From NCBI RefSeq assembly GCF_016587415.1, contig NZ_BNJI01000001.1, positions 2,209,501 through 2,273,500 of the forward strand: a stretch of DNA of 64,000 nucleotides. The letters are read 5' to 3'. The DNA comes from Ktedonobacter sp. SOSP1-85 (lineage in GTDB: Bacteria > Chloroflexota > Ktedonobacteria > Ktedonobacterales > Ktedonobacteraceae). The position numbers were made by a program, and so were the translations under genes. Each line of letters begins with the position of its first letter. The stretch's first letter is position 1. Of the stretch, positions 44,287 through 52,682 are shown piece by piece. The notes beneath the pieces are model-generated. The model saw only the letters and a program-made list of their open reading frames with translations. It was not told where the DNA came from and did not search any database.

Positions 44287-44319
44287 CAAACCCCGCCAGG
44301 GGCGCTGCCCCTGGACCCC
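44287..44319. repeat. GC-rich dispersed repeat (family E), copy 1
   Basis: CAAACCCCGCCAGGGGCGCT then GCCCCTGGACCCC; it forms a short hairpin (CCAGGGGC/GCCCCTGG). Related sequence in the opposite direction at 55917-55953. Confidence 0.65.
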
Positions 44320-44481
44320 TTTCTCGCAAACTTGCGCAAGGGCCTAGCAGGCCTATGACTCCACCAACATCCCTTACCCCGAGTGCCGTTGACGCGAAGA
44401 ATCTCCTGATATTGGGCGTGATAGGATGTTGAGCGTGATAGAATGAAGGGCTTGACTGATCGCTAGTTACTGGAGGTTTCT

Positions 44482-45735
44482 ATGCTTGATATCGAGGCGG
44501 TACGTTCTCGCTTCCCGTCACTCAATAATGAAACGGTGTTCTTTGACAATCCCGGTGGAACGCAGATCGCGCAGGATGTGCTGCGCCGCATGCAACACTA
44601 TTTACTCAATACCAATGCCAATCACGGCGGGGCTTTTACGACCAGCCTGCGCTCAGACTCTGTGGTCTACGAGGCCCGGCAGGCCATGGCCGATTTTCTC
44701 AATGCCGCACGCCCAGAGGAGATTGTCTTTGGGCAGAATATGACTAGCCTGACCCTCCATATCAGCCGGAGTATCGCGCTTCTGCTCCAGCCCGGCGATG
44801 AGATCGTTGTCACGCGCCTGGACCATGACGCCAATATTGCCCCCTGGCTGCTCATTGCCCGTGACCGAGGATGTACTATCCGCTGGGTAGACATTCATCC
44901 AGAGGATTGTACGCTTGATATGCAGGACCTGGAACGCCAGGTCACACCGCGTACAAAGCTAGTCGCCATTGGCTACGCCTCAAACGCGGTGGGGACCATC
45001 AACGATGTCAAGCGTGCCATTGAACTGGCTCACCAGGTTGGCGCGCTCTGCTTTATCGATGCAGTCCAATATGCACCGCATCGCTTTATCGACGTGCAGG
45101 AGCTTGATTGTGACCTGCTAGCTTGCTCAGGCTACAAGTTCTTTGGTCCGCATATTGGCATCCTCTATGGAAAGTATGAGCTGCTGCAAAAGCTGGAGGC
45201 CTACAAGGTCCGTCCCGCCGATAACGAGCCTCCCGGAAAGTTTGAGACGGGCACGCAGAGTTTTGAGTCGATCGCTGGCCTGTTGGGTTGCCTGGAGTAC
45301 CTGGCCTGGCTTGGTACGACCTTTGGCGCCTCGTTCACGCATCAGCACCAGGAGCTACTCACGGGACGGCGCCTGGCTCTACGCCAGGCCATGGAGGTCA
45401 TCAACGCCTACGAAAACGAGCTGAGCCAGACCATTTTGCAGGCGCTAACACCACTGCCCGGCCTCAAGCTCTACGGCATTGCCGATCCACAGCGGTTGCA
45501 AGAGCGCGTTCCCACTTTCTCCTTCTCTCTGGAAGGCTGGCAACCACGCGAACTGGCGGAGCAGCTCGCCATCGAGCATTTCAATGTCTGGAACGGCAAC
45601 TACTACGCCGTTGAAGTGATGGCACGCCTGGGGCTGGAAGAACAGGGCGGCCTGCTACGCGTCGGACTCGCGCACTACAACACCCACACAGAGATCGAGC
45701 GCCTGGCTCAGACACTGAGTGCTTTAAAGAAATAG
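44482..45735 (+). CDS. Class V aminotransferase, cysteine desulfurase-like
   Basis: PLP enzyme of 417 residues. Signatures include VFFDNPGGTQIAQ at the start, a TRLDHDANIAPWL region, FIDAVQYAPH (Asp and Gln holding the PLP ring), and the PLP Lys in ACSGYKFFGPHIG. The C-terminal domain ends in GLLRVGLAHYNTHTEIE. It is like the cysteine desulfurase-like group (SufS/CsdA relatives, TIGR01976 style), whose role is less certain than that of IscS; no SufU or IscU gene is nearby. TGGAGG lies 7 bases before the ATG. Confidence 0.9.
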   Translation: MLDIEAVRSRFPSLNNETVFFDNPGGTQIAQDVLRRMQHYLLNTNANHGGAFTTSLRSDSVVYEARQAMADFLNAARPEEIVFGQNMTSLTLHISRSIALLLQPGDEIVVTRLDHDANIAPWLLIARDRGCTIRWVDIHPEDCTLDMQDLERQVTPRTKLVAIGYASNAVGTINDVKRAIELAHQVGALCFIDAVQYAPHRFIDVQELDCDLLACSGYKFFGPHIGILYGKYELLQKLEAYKVRPADNEPPGKFETGTQSFESIAGLLGCLEYLAWLGTTFGASFTHQHQELLTGRRLALRQAMEVINAYENELSQTILQALTPLPGLKLYGIADPQRLQERVPTFSFSLEGWQPRELAEQLAIEHFNVWNGNYYAVEVMARLGLEEQGGLLRVGLAHYNTHTEIERLAQTLSALKK

Positions 45736-45752
45736 ATGATGTGCTGCCTGGC

Positions 45753-45817
45753 CGACGCTACTAAAGTACGCGTCTACATATACCCGTTATATGTAGACGC
45801 GTACTTTAGTAGCGTCG
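45753..45817. repeat. Dispersed palindromic repeat, family B, perfect copy
   Basis: Arms 45753-45782 (starts CGACGCTACTAAAGTACGCG) and 45788-45817 are exact 30-bp complements with loop CCCGT. It sits between convergent genes ending at 45735 and 45833 and can serve as terminator for both. Confidence 0.88.
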
Positions 45818-45832
45818 TGCCGCTTCAGGCGC

Positions 45833-47710
45833 TTACTCTCCCAGGGCTTCAAGCAGCATATCGCCTTCTTCGGGCGAGACGCGACCTTCGGCGATCATGC
45901 GTAGGATCGCCAGGCGCTCCTGCTCGGCATTCACTGGAGCCTTTGGGGTACCAACCTTCTCCTCTTCTTCAACCTCACCGGCAGCCACGGGCACCTCAGG
46001 CATGCTCCGCTCATCGGGAGCCTCGACGTGCTCCTGGTCACCCTCAGGAGAAAAGGGCGGTATCGGGGTCACAGGCGGTATCGGGGTTACCAACGGTATT
46101 GTTGGCACTGGTGGCACCGGGGGTACGGGAGGTATGGGAGCCCCCTGTGGTGGCGCTGGAGGTGTCGATGGTGTAGGTGGTACGGGAATTTGCAGGTTTC
46201 TCAGAGCCTGCTCTACCGCGTCCAGTGCTCCATAGACGCCTTCCGCTGTGGCCTTACGCGCCTGGTCCATGATGCGCTCCAGGCGCCCACGATCCATATG
46301 CCATTCGCGATTATTGATGCGTATATTCACGCGCTCAGCTTGCCTGCTGGCTCGGCGTGACATACGCTCAGCCATGCGTTCCTGCTTCTCGGCGAAACCG
46401 CGTGCCCGGCGCATCTGCTCCTCGTTTGTCTGCGCGAGGGCATCGTTTATCATGCGTGAGATATCATGGCCTAGCTCCTGGCCCATACGCGCCATTTCAG
46501 AGGAAAAGTCGCTCCAATCCCACGCTCCACCCGCGCTACTGCTGCTACGCGGATCTTCGTTGCCACGCAACCTGAGATCTCCACCCACATGCAGATCCAG
46601 ATGCGCCGATCCATTGCCATAGACCAGGTTTACCTGATTACCAGCCCGGCTCGCGACGACGGCGCGCCCACTGATATCGCCTCCGACAAACGCGCGCAGG
46701 GTCAGGTCAGGCTGAGGTGGCAGAGTGATGGCGGCATCACCGCCAACATGCAACTGGGTCACACTATCTGGCGGAAAATTGGCCTGCAAGGTAAGGTCGC
46801 CACCAATGTTGCCCGCCTTGACGCTCCCCTGAATGGCTTTAAGTGTAGCGTCACCTCCAACCTCGCTAAAGGCAAGCTCTCCTGTAACCCCAACCGCGTC
46901 CAGGTCTGCGCCGATCATGCCCAGCTTCGCCTCACCTGAGATACCACGCAGCGCGCAATCTCCGCTGACGTTCCCCACCTGGAGCTGTGAAGCCCCCTTA
47001 GCCTCAAGATCCCCACCTACGTTGCCAACCGTGACCTCGCCATTCCCCTCGGTTAAGACATCTCCACCTACATTATTGGCCTGCAAGCTCAGGAAGCCAC
47101 GAACTACCAGGTCTCCCCCAACATCTGCCAGCCTCAATGCGCCATCGATACCTGTAGCGCTAAAATCGCCCGCACAATGGCGTGCACTCACTTCACCTAC
47201 CGCTCTGAGCTCCACATCACCCTGGACCTCTTGCAATTCGACCAGGCGCGCGATCTCACATTCCAGACTTCCCTGGATCGCTCCTTCCGCCCGTAGGGTC
47301 GCGACATTGTGAATCTCAACGTCACCTTGTACCTCTCTTAAGGTGACGTCGCCGTGGACTTCGCTAACTTCAAGGTCCCCCTCAATGTGTTCCAGCAACG
47401 CCTCGGCATGAATTTTGGTAATCTCGACATCGCCGCCTACCTGGCGCAGCTCCACACGTTGCACATCGCTTACCAGTGTATCGCCATGGGCGTTATTGAT
47501 CCTGATCGAGCTTTCATAAGGGACCCATAGCTCAAGGTCGTCGGAACTGCCACGAATGGTCAGCGTGTCCCCCTCGGGCTGCACACTCTCAACATGTCCA
47601 TCCGCCTCCAGCTTGATGTTTTGCTCGCCCCAGCCACGCACACTTACATCATTCCAGATGTCTATAAGAACGATACGCTGGATGCCGTTTGCCGCGAATG
47701 TCTGCTCCAT
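45833..47710 (-). CDS. DUF4097-type beta-helix protein with Pro-rich linker and SHOCT-like end
   Basis: 626 residues. Residues about 60-395 are a ladder of near 20-residue strands with repeated GGDVEI/GGDLTL/EGDLEV turns, the mark of DUF4097 putative adhesin beta-helices. Then follow a charged helical stretch (about 400-490) rich in R, E and M, and a linker PPVPPVPPVPTIPLVTPIPP. The end is ERLAILRMIAEGRVSPEEGDMLLEAL, a SHOCT/YvlB-like helical hairpin. ATG at 47710 with AGAGGAG upstream. No signal peptide is seen, so it is probably cytoplasmic. It is last in an operon with a DUF2089 protein and another SHOCT-like protein, reminiscent of YvlB/LiaX envelope-stress systems. Confidence 0.85.
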   Translation of the reverse strand: MEQTFAANGIQRIVLIDIWNDVSVRGWGEQNIKLEADGHVESVQPEGDTLTIRGSSDDLELWVPYESSIRINNAHGDTLVSDVQRVELRQVGGDVEITKIHAEALLEHIEGDLEVSEVHGDVTLREVQGDVEIHNVATLRAEGAIQGSLECEIARLVELQEVQGDVELRAVGEVSARHCAGDFSATGIDGALRLADVGGDLVVRGFLSLQANNVGGDVLTEGNGEVTVGNVGGDLEAKGASQLQVGNVSGDCALRGISGEAKLGMIGADLDAVGVTGELAFSEVGGDATLKAIQGSVKAGNIGGDLTLQANFPPDSVTQLHVGGDAAITLPPQPDLTLRAFVGGDISGRAVVASRAGNQVNLVYGNGSAHLDLHVGGDLRLRGNEDPRSSSSAGGAWDWSDFSSEMARMGQELGHDISRMINDALAQTNEEQMRRARGFAEKQERMAERMSRRASRQAERVNIRINNREWHMDRGRLERIMDQARKATAEGVYGALDAVEQALRNLQIPVPPTPSTPPAPPQGAPIPPVPPVPPVPTIPLVTPIPPVTPIPPFSPEGDQEHVEAPDERSMPEVPVAAGEVEEEEKVGTPKAPVNAEQERLAILRMIAEGRVSPEEGDMLLEALGE

Positions 47711-47729
47711 AATAATGCTCCTCTTAGCT

Positions 47730-47826
47730 CTTATGCGGAAACCAACCCCCATTCGGGGGCGCGGCGCCGCTGGCGCGGCTAGCGCTTCCCCCATTCGGGG
47801 ACAAGCGCGCTCAGGTTTCCGGATAG
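47730..47826 (-). repeat. Dispersed palindromic repeat, family A copy 4, inside an operon
   Basis: 97 bases, ends CTTATGCGGAAACC and GGTTTCCGGATAG, with two CCCCCATTCGGGG hairpins and CTAGCGC between. It separates two genes of the DUF2089 operon and could split or process the transcript. Confidence 0.82.
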
Positions 47827-47830
47827 GCAG

Positions 47831-48232
47831 TTACTCAATAAAAATCTCGAGACGCTCGCCGTTCTCAAGGTCTTGCAGATCTAAAAGACGCCCGCTCGCT
47901 CCACGGTCAATCGCACTCAATAGATCTTCTATGCTGTTGCTTTTGAGCTGTGGCAACACCTGTACACCGAGGCGCAGGGCCGCCCGCACCAGGCTGACTG
48001 GTATCGTCGCAGTTACATGCACACGCTGTTTACCAGCCTTCGTCTGGGTTCCCAGCGTGGTCGCGCGCACCCGTAGCAGACGATCTCTTCTGCTTGCGAG
48101 CAGGCTACGCGTGTCATGACGCTCTTGCTCGTCCTCCAGGGCATCAAAGAGTTCGCTGGCCTCCCTGGAGCTGAGCTGGCCTGTCTCGACCAGTTGCAGA
48201 ATTTGCTCCCGCTCGTCTTTTGTCGCAGCCAT
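47831..48232 (-). CDS. SHOCT-like / YvlB-type small protein
   Basis: 133 residues. The N-terminal EREQILQLVETGQLSSREASELFDAL is the same helical hairpin (SHOCT/DUF2089 C-terminal type) that ends the DUF4097 protein downstream. The remainder (VTATIPVSLVRAALRLG, then IEDLLSAIDRGASG and a final LEIFIE) is like the short segment often seen in such proteins, function unknown. ATG at 48232, 4 bases after the stop of the DUF2089 gene, with AAGGGAT inside that gene's end, so the two are coupled. The shared hairpin suggests that the three products bind each other. Confidence 0.8.
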   Translation of the reverse strand: MAATKDEREQILQLVETGQLSSREASELFDALEDEQERHDTRSLLASRRDRLLRVRATTLGTQTKAGKQRVHVTATIPVSLVRAALRLGVQVLPQLKSNSIEDLLSAIDRGASGRLLDLQDLENGERLEIFIE

Positions 48233-48236
48233 GGCG

Positions 48237-48593
48237 CTATCCCTTCAGCAGGCGCATCGCCTCCTCAACACTGATCTCCTTGGAAGCCAGGCGGTCGAGA
48301 ACAGCCCGGCGGTCGACGCGCGTCTCCTCTGGAGTTCCACCCAGCGCGGCGACGATCTCATCCAGGCGGCTACGCGCCGTGTTATAGGCCACATTCATTT
48401 CAGCGGCCAGCTTCTGGATGTTCCCCCGGTACTTGACCATAAGCTCCACAAAGTCCAGTTGCTCTCGCGTCAAGCGGCCAATCCATCCCAGGCTAAATTG
48501 ACCTTCAATCACAATACCACTCTCGGGGCACTCCAGCCGCGTCACTACCAGTTCATTTCCACTAACGGGATCCCGTGTAATCAATGGATGCAT
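48237..48593 (-). CDS. DUF2089-family putative regulator
   Basis: 118 residues. An N-terminal segment with LVVTRLECPESGIVIEGQFSL (half of a zinc-ribbon-like pattern; only one clear Cys remains) is followed by LTREQLDFVELMVKYRGNIQ and EMNVAYNTARSRLDEIVAAL, a sigma-like helix-turn-helix. The end is LDRLASKEISVEEAMRLLKG, the SHOCT-like hairpin. This is the DUF2089 layout. It is first of the three-gene operon and is probably its regulator. ATG at 48593 with GAGGAGAG about 11 bases upstream. Confidence 0.83.
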   Translation of the reverse strand: MHPLITRDPVSGNELVVTRLECPESGIVIEGQFSLGWIGRLTREQLDFVELMVKYRGNIQKLAAEMNVAYNTARSRLDEIVAALGGTPEETRVDRRAVLDRLASKEISVEEAMRLLKG

Positions 48594-48802
48594 ATGCGTT
48601 TCTCTCTCCTCATTTCGCCACGCTCCGACTTGCGCAGGTGCGCTCGCAACCTGCTGCCATGGCCTGCCAGAGACATGGAATATGGTTCTTTTTGTGGATC
48701 GTACACGTGCAAATACTTGCTAGCTCAGTGTTTACACTGCCAGACCGCTTTTGTTAAGGCGCCCCAAATGGGAATGATGCTACCGATCAAGGCTTCTTTG
48801 CC

Positions 48803-49018
48803 TTAGCGCAAGAAGAGTTCATAGCTTCTAACCGCTCCCATGGCCTCCATCTTGCGACCCAGGGCGGCGACACGGCGCCCCATCCCGGCAATGGCACGCC
48901 GACCCATACCTGGATCGCGCAGGCGTGCCACGGCATCGCTATAGCAACACTGCTCCGCCATCGCCTGTAGTTCCTGATAGCGCAACGCCATCATCTCTTC
49001 TGGCCTCTGCATACCCAT
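48803..49018 (-). CDS. Small Met/Arg-rich protein of unknown function
   Basis: 71 residues from the ATG at 49018 (MGMQRPEEM), with GGAAAGGAC about 9 bases upstream; a GTG at 49027 is also possible. Rich in Met, Ala and Arg (GMGRRAIAGMGRRVAALGRKM), helical, with one CC pair. I do not recognise a family. It could be a short DNA- or membrane-binding protein. Support is the ribosome site and the lack of a better frame on either strand. Confidence 0.5.
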   Translation of the reverse strand: MGMQRPEEMMALRYQELQAMAEQCCYSDAVARLRDPGMGRRAIAGMGRRVAALGRKMEAMGAVRSYELFLR

Positions 49019-49325
49019 CACTAACACGTCCTTTCCTTGTGACTAACGAATATTTGCACTTGACTAGAATTTTCTATTAACCACATGGCAATAATACCAT
49101 CCAACAACAATAAATGTCAATATATTTGGCAATTAAAATCAAGGCATTGACAATAATCGCTTAAAACAGAGATATTTTTTACAGTCTGGCATTGCCCGCT
49201 GCTATTTCAATCGAGAGGGGAAAAGCAGGTCTTCCCATCGTGAGCATTGCAGCGAAAAATTCGTATACATAAGAGAATGCATCTATGAGTCAGGATAGAC
49301 ACCTTGTAAGGCGAAGGATATCGAG
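49019..49325. other. AT-rich gap upstream of the ABC operon
   Basis: 307 bases between divergent genes. The left part is AT-rich (49060-49180). GAAGGAT precedes the permease start. No hairpin or repeat family copy is seen, unlike other gaps. Confidence 0.45.
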
Positions 49326-52300
49326 ATGACGACACTTACCAGGCCACGCCTCATGACACCACACTCTAAACAGTCTGAGCTTCTTTCTATGATTACTCTG
49401 GCGCTGTGGCGTCTACGCTACAGCGCCTTTATGCTCTTTATGACTGGCCTGGGTACAGTGTGCGCAGTTATGATCGTCTGCGCCCTCCCTGTCCTTCAAG
49501 TCGTTACGACGACGGCGGCTCTGCGCGATCTGCTACGCGCTACACCTTCAAATTCAGAACTTATGGTCCAGGTCAGTTCCAGGACCCTTGCCAGCGCCAG
49601 GTACGCCCAACAAAGCCAGCAACTGGGGCAACCCTTTACGCAACAGATGTCCCCCTATTTAACCAGCGCTCCTCCGCAAGCAACTTTACAATTGCTCAAC
49701 TTGCCTGTTATCTCGCCTCATCCTATTTCTCATGTCGCGACGTTTACTCTTACGGGCGTCAACGTGCCAGAGACATCTTCCCATCTAAAGATCCTTCAGG
49801 GGCGCCTCCCCCAGGAAAACACGTCCGGGCCTCTCGAAATCGCGCTTTCACAAGAGACGGCGCACGAACTGACCAAAGAGCCGCTGCATATCGGCACCCT
49901 CTTCAGCACAACCCTCAATAGTAGATTGGATAGCAGCCCAGATCCCACAAAGTATACACCGCGCCCCCTGCAATTTCGTCTCGTGGGCATTTTTCAAACG
50001 CTCGAGAACGATCCCTACTGGCATGGAGACACGCTTGATCCCACCGCAGAGGGTGACCCGCCTAAGAATATCCATTATCCCTTACTGCTCTCGCTTCCGG
50101 CTCTCCTTAAGCAGGCCGATCGACTGGCTACGCACGAGGTCCCAGGCTCTCAGCTCGTCTTAGAGAAACCTTTTTCCCTCTACTGGTACCGGCATTTCGA
50201 TATCTCAAAGATCTCGGTTCTACAATTCTCTGACCTGGAGCAACGGCTACATCTCTTGCAGGCCATCTACGCTAATAAATTTGGTAGCAATGCCAATAAT
50301 CAGGCCCTGGATATCTCCAACATTTTTCTGAGCGGGGCCGCGATCTCCTATTACAATCAGCCAGGGATTCTAGAGCGCTTACAAAACCGCCTCTCGGTCT
50401 CCAATATTCCGATATTCCTTATCTCAGGTGCGATCGCGGCCCTCGTACTCTACTTTGTGGCAATTATGACCTCTCTGCTTGTTGAGCATCAAGCCAGCAC
50501 GATTACGATGTTGCGTAGTCGGGGAGCCAGCGGGCGCCAGGTCTTTCTAACCCTGGCCACGCAATGCCTGATCCTGGCCCTGCTGGCCTTACTGCTGGGT
50601 CCCTTGCTCGCACTGGCCCTGGTCGCGTTCTTTGTTCCGCGCCTCCTGCCCACTTCAACACTGGATGCGCTCAATGTGCTCTGGCCCAATCCCTTGCCCG
50701 TACTCTCTCTTACCCCGGCCTATGCGCTTGGGGCCATATTCATCAGCCTTGTCATTATGTTTTTCGCCCTTCAGCAAGCCCTGCGTAGCAATATTCTTGA
50801 TCAGCGCCGCCAGGCAGCGCGTGCCTCACAGGCACCTCTCTGGCAGCGCTTCTACCTGGACGTCATTCTCCTGGTAGTCGCGCTTGTCGCCTATATCCTG
50901 GTTCTCTATACCTCTAGTTTCCCGGGCCTGCTCGACATTGGCACCTACCTGCTGGTAATTTCACCGCTGCGCATCCTGGTGCCCATCTTCCTGGTTATTG
51001 CGCTGATGCTGCTCTTTTTGCGTCTCTTCCCGCTTCTCCTCAAATTGGTGGCACACCTGGCTCAGCGGGGGAAATCAGCAGCGCCCATGCTGGCCTTCGC
51101 CCAGATGACGCGTTCGCCACAACGGGCCTTGCAGATGATCCTGCTCCTCTCCCTGGCCTGTGCCTTCGCTTTTATGTCGCTGATCTTTGCCACAACCCAG
51201 GATACACACCTGACCGATGTCACGAACTATCAGACGATGTCCGACTTCTCCGCCCAGATCTCCGACCTCGCCGAAGAGCCGCTGCGAGATACCTATGCTC
51301 GCTACCGCTCACTTCCTGGCGTCACCTCGCTCTCCATCGGCTATGTTAATGACGGAACCCTCACCGGCGAGACTCCCGGTCGCCTCTTCGCCATCGATAG
51401 CCAGACCTTTGCGCAAACCACACTCTGGCAATCGTCCAATTCAAGCAAGTCGCTGTCAGTTCTTATGCATGAATTAGCCGAGAAGAGCACAAACGCAAAC
51501 TTCAAAGATGGCATTCCTGCCATCGTTGATACCTCAACGTTGAATAATCTCAACCTGCATGTCGGCAGTACCTTCAGTATCAATGGGGCCTCACTCGGCG
51601 ATCAAACGCTACACTTCGTCATTATTGATAGCGTCGACCATATCCAGTCGCTTAACAATAGCACCGATGCCGCCTTTAACCTCAGTAATCCTCTGCCCAG
51701 CGGCGTCTTGATTGACTATGAGACGATGAACCGCTACCAGGTACAGGACGGCGGACAGATCACGACCCCTAATATGATCTGGATGCGCTCCCAGGACTCA
51801 AGCACAGCCCTCAAGGCGCTCCGCAATGCCTTGAGCGATCCCATGTTATCGCTGGTCAACATCGAGGATCGGCGTGCGATGATTGATTCCCTGCACCAGG
51901 ATCCGCAGACCCTGGAGTTGCTGGGACTCATTCTGATTGGAACGGTCACAGCTTTTGTTCTCGCGCTTTTCGGCAATTTTGTCGCGGCCTGGCAGAGCGC
52001 GCGCGCTCGTCTGACCCACTTCGCGGTTCTCCGCGCGCTAGGCACCGACGCCCGCCAGGTTGCCCAGGTGCTCTTCTGGGAGCAATGCACGATCTACGGC
52101 ACCGCGCTGGTGCTGGGCATATTCTTCGCGGTGGTCCTGGCACTGCTGGTCGTGCCCAACCTCGTCTTTACCACGACTCCCGTGAGTGGCGAGAATACCT
52201 ATCTAGGAGGCGCCGAGTTTTATGCGCTCCAGTATATTGTGCCAACACACATCATCTATCCCTCCTCGCTCTGGCTGGCGCTGGGCCTCTTCATTGCCAT

Positions 52301-52382
52301 CTGCGTACTCGCAATCCTGATGATGATTCGCCTGGTGCTACGCCCAACGCTCTCTCACATGCTCCGCCTGAACGAAGATTAA
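49326..52382 (+). CDS. ABC transporter permease with two FtsX domains (1)
   Basis: 1,018 residues. One helix near 33-57 and a large outside domain (about 60-365) lead to the first FtsX membrane block (about 365-480, with TMLRSRGASGRQVFLTLATQ). A helix pair near 515-570 and a second outside domain (about 620-850) lead to the last FtsX block with LTHFAVLRALGTDARQVAQVL and a final MLRLNED. This is the MacB/LolC-like permease plan, doubled in one chain. Such pumps move lipids or peptides or do mechanical work on envelope proteins rather than classic import. It is the first of five ABC genes. The ATG has GAAGGAT upstream. Confidence 0.9.
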   Translation: MTTLTRPRLMTPHSKQSELLSMITLALWRLRYSAFMLFMTGLGTVCAVMIVCALPVLQVVTTTAALRDLLRATPSNSELMVQVSSRTLASARYAQQSQQLGQPFTQQMSPYLTSAPPQATLQLLNLPVISPHPISHVATFTLTGVNVPETSSHLKILQGRLPQENTSGPLEIALSQETAHELTKEPLHIGTLFSTTLNSRLDSSPDPTKYTPRPLQFRLVGIFQTLENDPYWHGDTLDPTAEGDPPKNIHYPLLLSLPALLKQADRLATHEVPGSQLVLEKPFSLYWYRHFDISKISVLQFSDLEQRLHLLQAIYANKFGSNANNQALDISNIFLSGAAISYYNQPGILERLQNRLSVSNIPIFLISGAIAALVLYFVAIMTSLLVEHQASTITMLRSRGASGRQVFLTLATQCLILALLALLLGPLLALALVAFFVPRLLPTSTLDALNVLWPNPLPVLSLTPAYALGAIFISLVIMFFALQQALRSNILDQRRQAARASQAPLWQRFYLDVILLVVALVAYILVLYTSSFPGLLDIGTYLLVISPLRILVPIFLVIALMLLFLRLFPLLLKLVAHLAQRGKSAAPMLAFAQMTRSPQRALQMILLLSLACAFAFMSLIFATTQDTHLTDVTNYQTMSDFSAQISDLAEEPLRDTYARYRSLPGVTSLSIGYVNDGTLTGETPGRLFAIDSQTFAQTTLWQSSNSSKSLSVLMHELAEKSTNANFKDGIPAIVDTSTLNNLNLHVGSTFSINGASLGDQTLHFVIIDSVDHIQSLNNSTDAAFNLSNPLPSGVLIDYETMNRYQVQDGGQITTPNMIWMRSQDSSTALKALRNALSDPMLSLVNIEDRRAMIDSLHQDPQTLELLGLILIGTVTAFVLALFGNFVAAWQSARARLTHFAVLRALGTDARQVAQVLFWEQCTIYGTALVLGIFFAVVLALLVVPNLVFTTTPVSGENTYLGGAEFYALQYIVPTHIIYPSSLWLALGLFIAICVLAILMMIRLVLRPTLSHMLRLNED

Positions 52383-52385
52383 AGC

Positions 52386-52436
52386 AAGAAGCTAGAGTAA
52401 TGCCAGGCGTGCAGCCTGGCATTACTCTAGCTTCTT
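52386..52436. terminator. 23-bp hairpin after permease 1
   Basis: Arms 52386-52408 and 52414-52436 around GTGCA, 4 bases past the stop codon. Together with the repeat at 52562 it may separate permease 1 from the rest of the cluster. Confidence 0.65.
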
Positions 52437-52561
52437 TTAACCGTAAGTTTTTTGCTTGTCGTGAGATTTTTATGGGACAGGACGTACTTATCTATGACTC
52501 CTGGCGTTCAGGCACTGCCGCCTACAACTCCTGATTGCAAGCCTGCCATCACCTCTAAGAT

Positions 52562-52656
52562 CTTATTCCGAAACCCATCCCCATTCGGGGGCAAGCGGTG
52601 GCACGGCAAGCCTTCACTTGCGTGTCTAGCGCTTCGCGCTCAGGGTGTTCGGATAG
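52562..52656 (+). repeat. Dispersed palindromic repeat, family A copy 5
   Basis: 95 bases, ends CTTATTCCGAAACCC and GGGTGTTCGGATAG, with CCCCATTCGGGGGCAAGCGG and CTAGCGCTTCGCGCTCAGGG inside. It lies 27 bases before the start of permease 2. Confidence 0.82.
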
Positions 52657-52682
52657 GAAGTACTAGATAAAGGAACTGCTCG

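Larger units (their letters stand above)
44054..44481. other. Gap with repeat remnants between divergent genes
   Basis: 428 bases with no supported gene. It holds a family A relative at 44221-44280 and a GC-rich CCCCGCCAGGGGCGCTGCCC repeat at 44287-44319, also found in inverted form at 55917. Confidence 0.5.
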
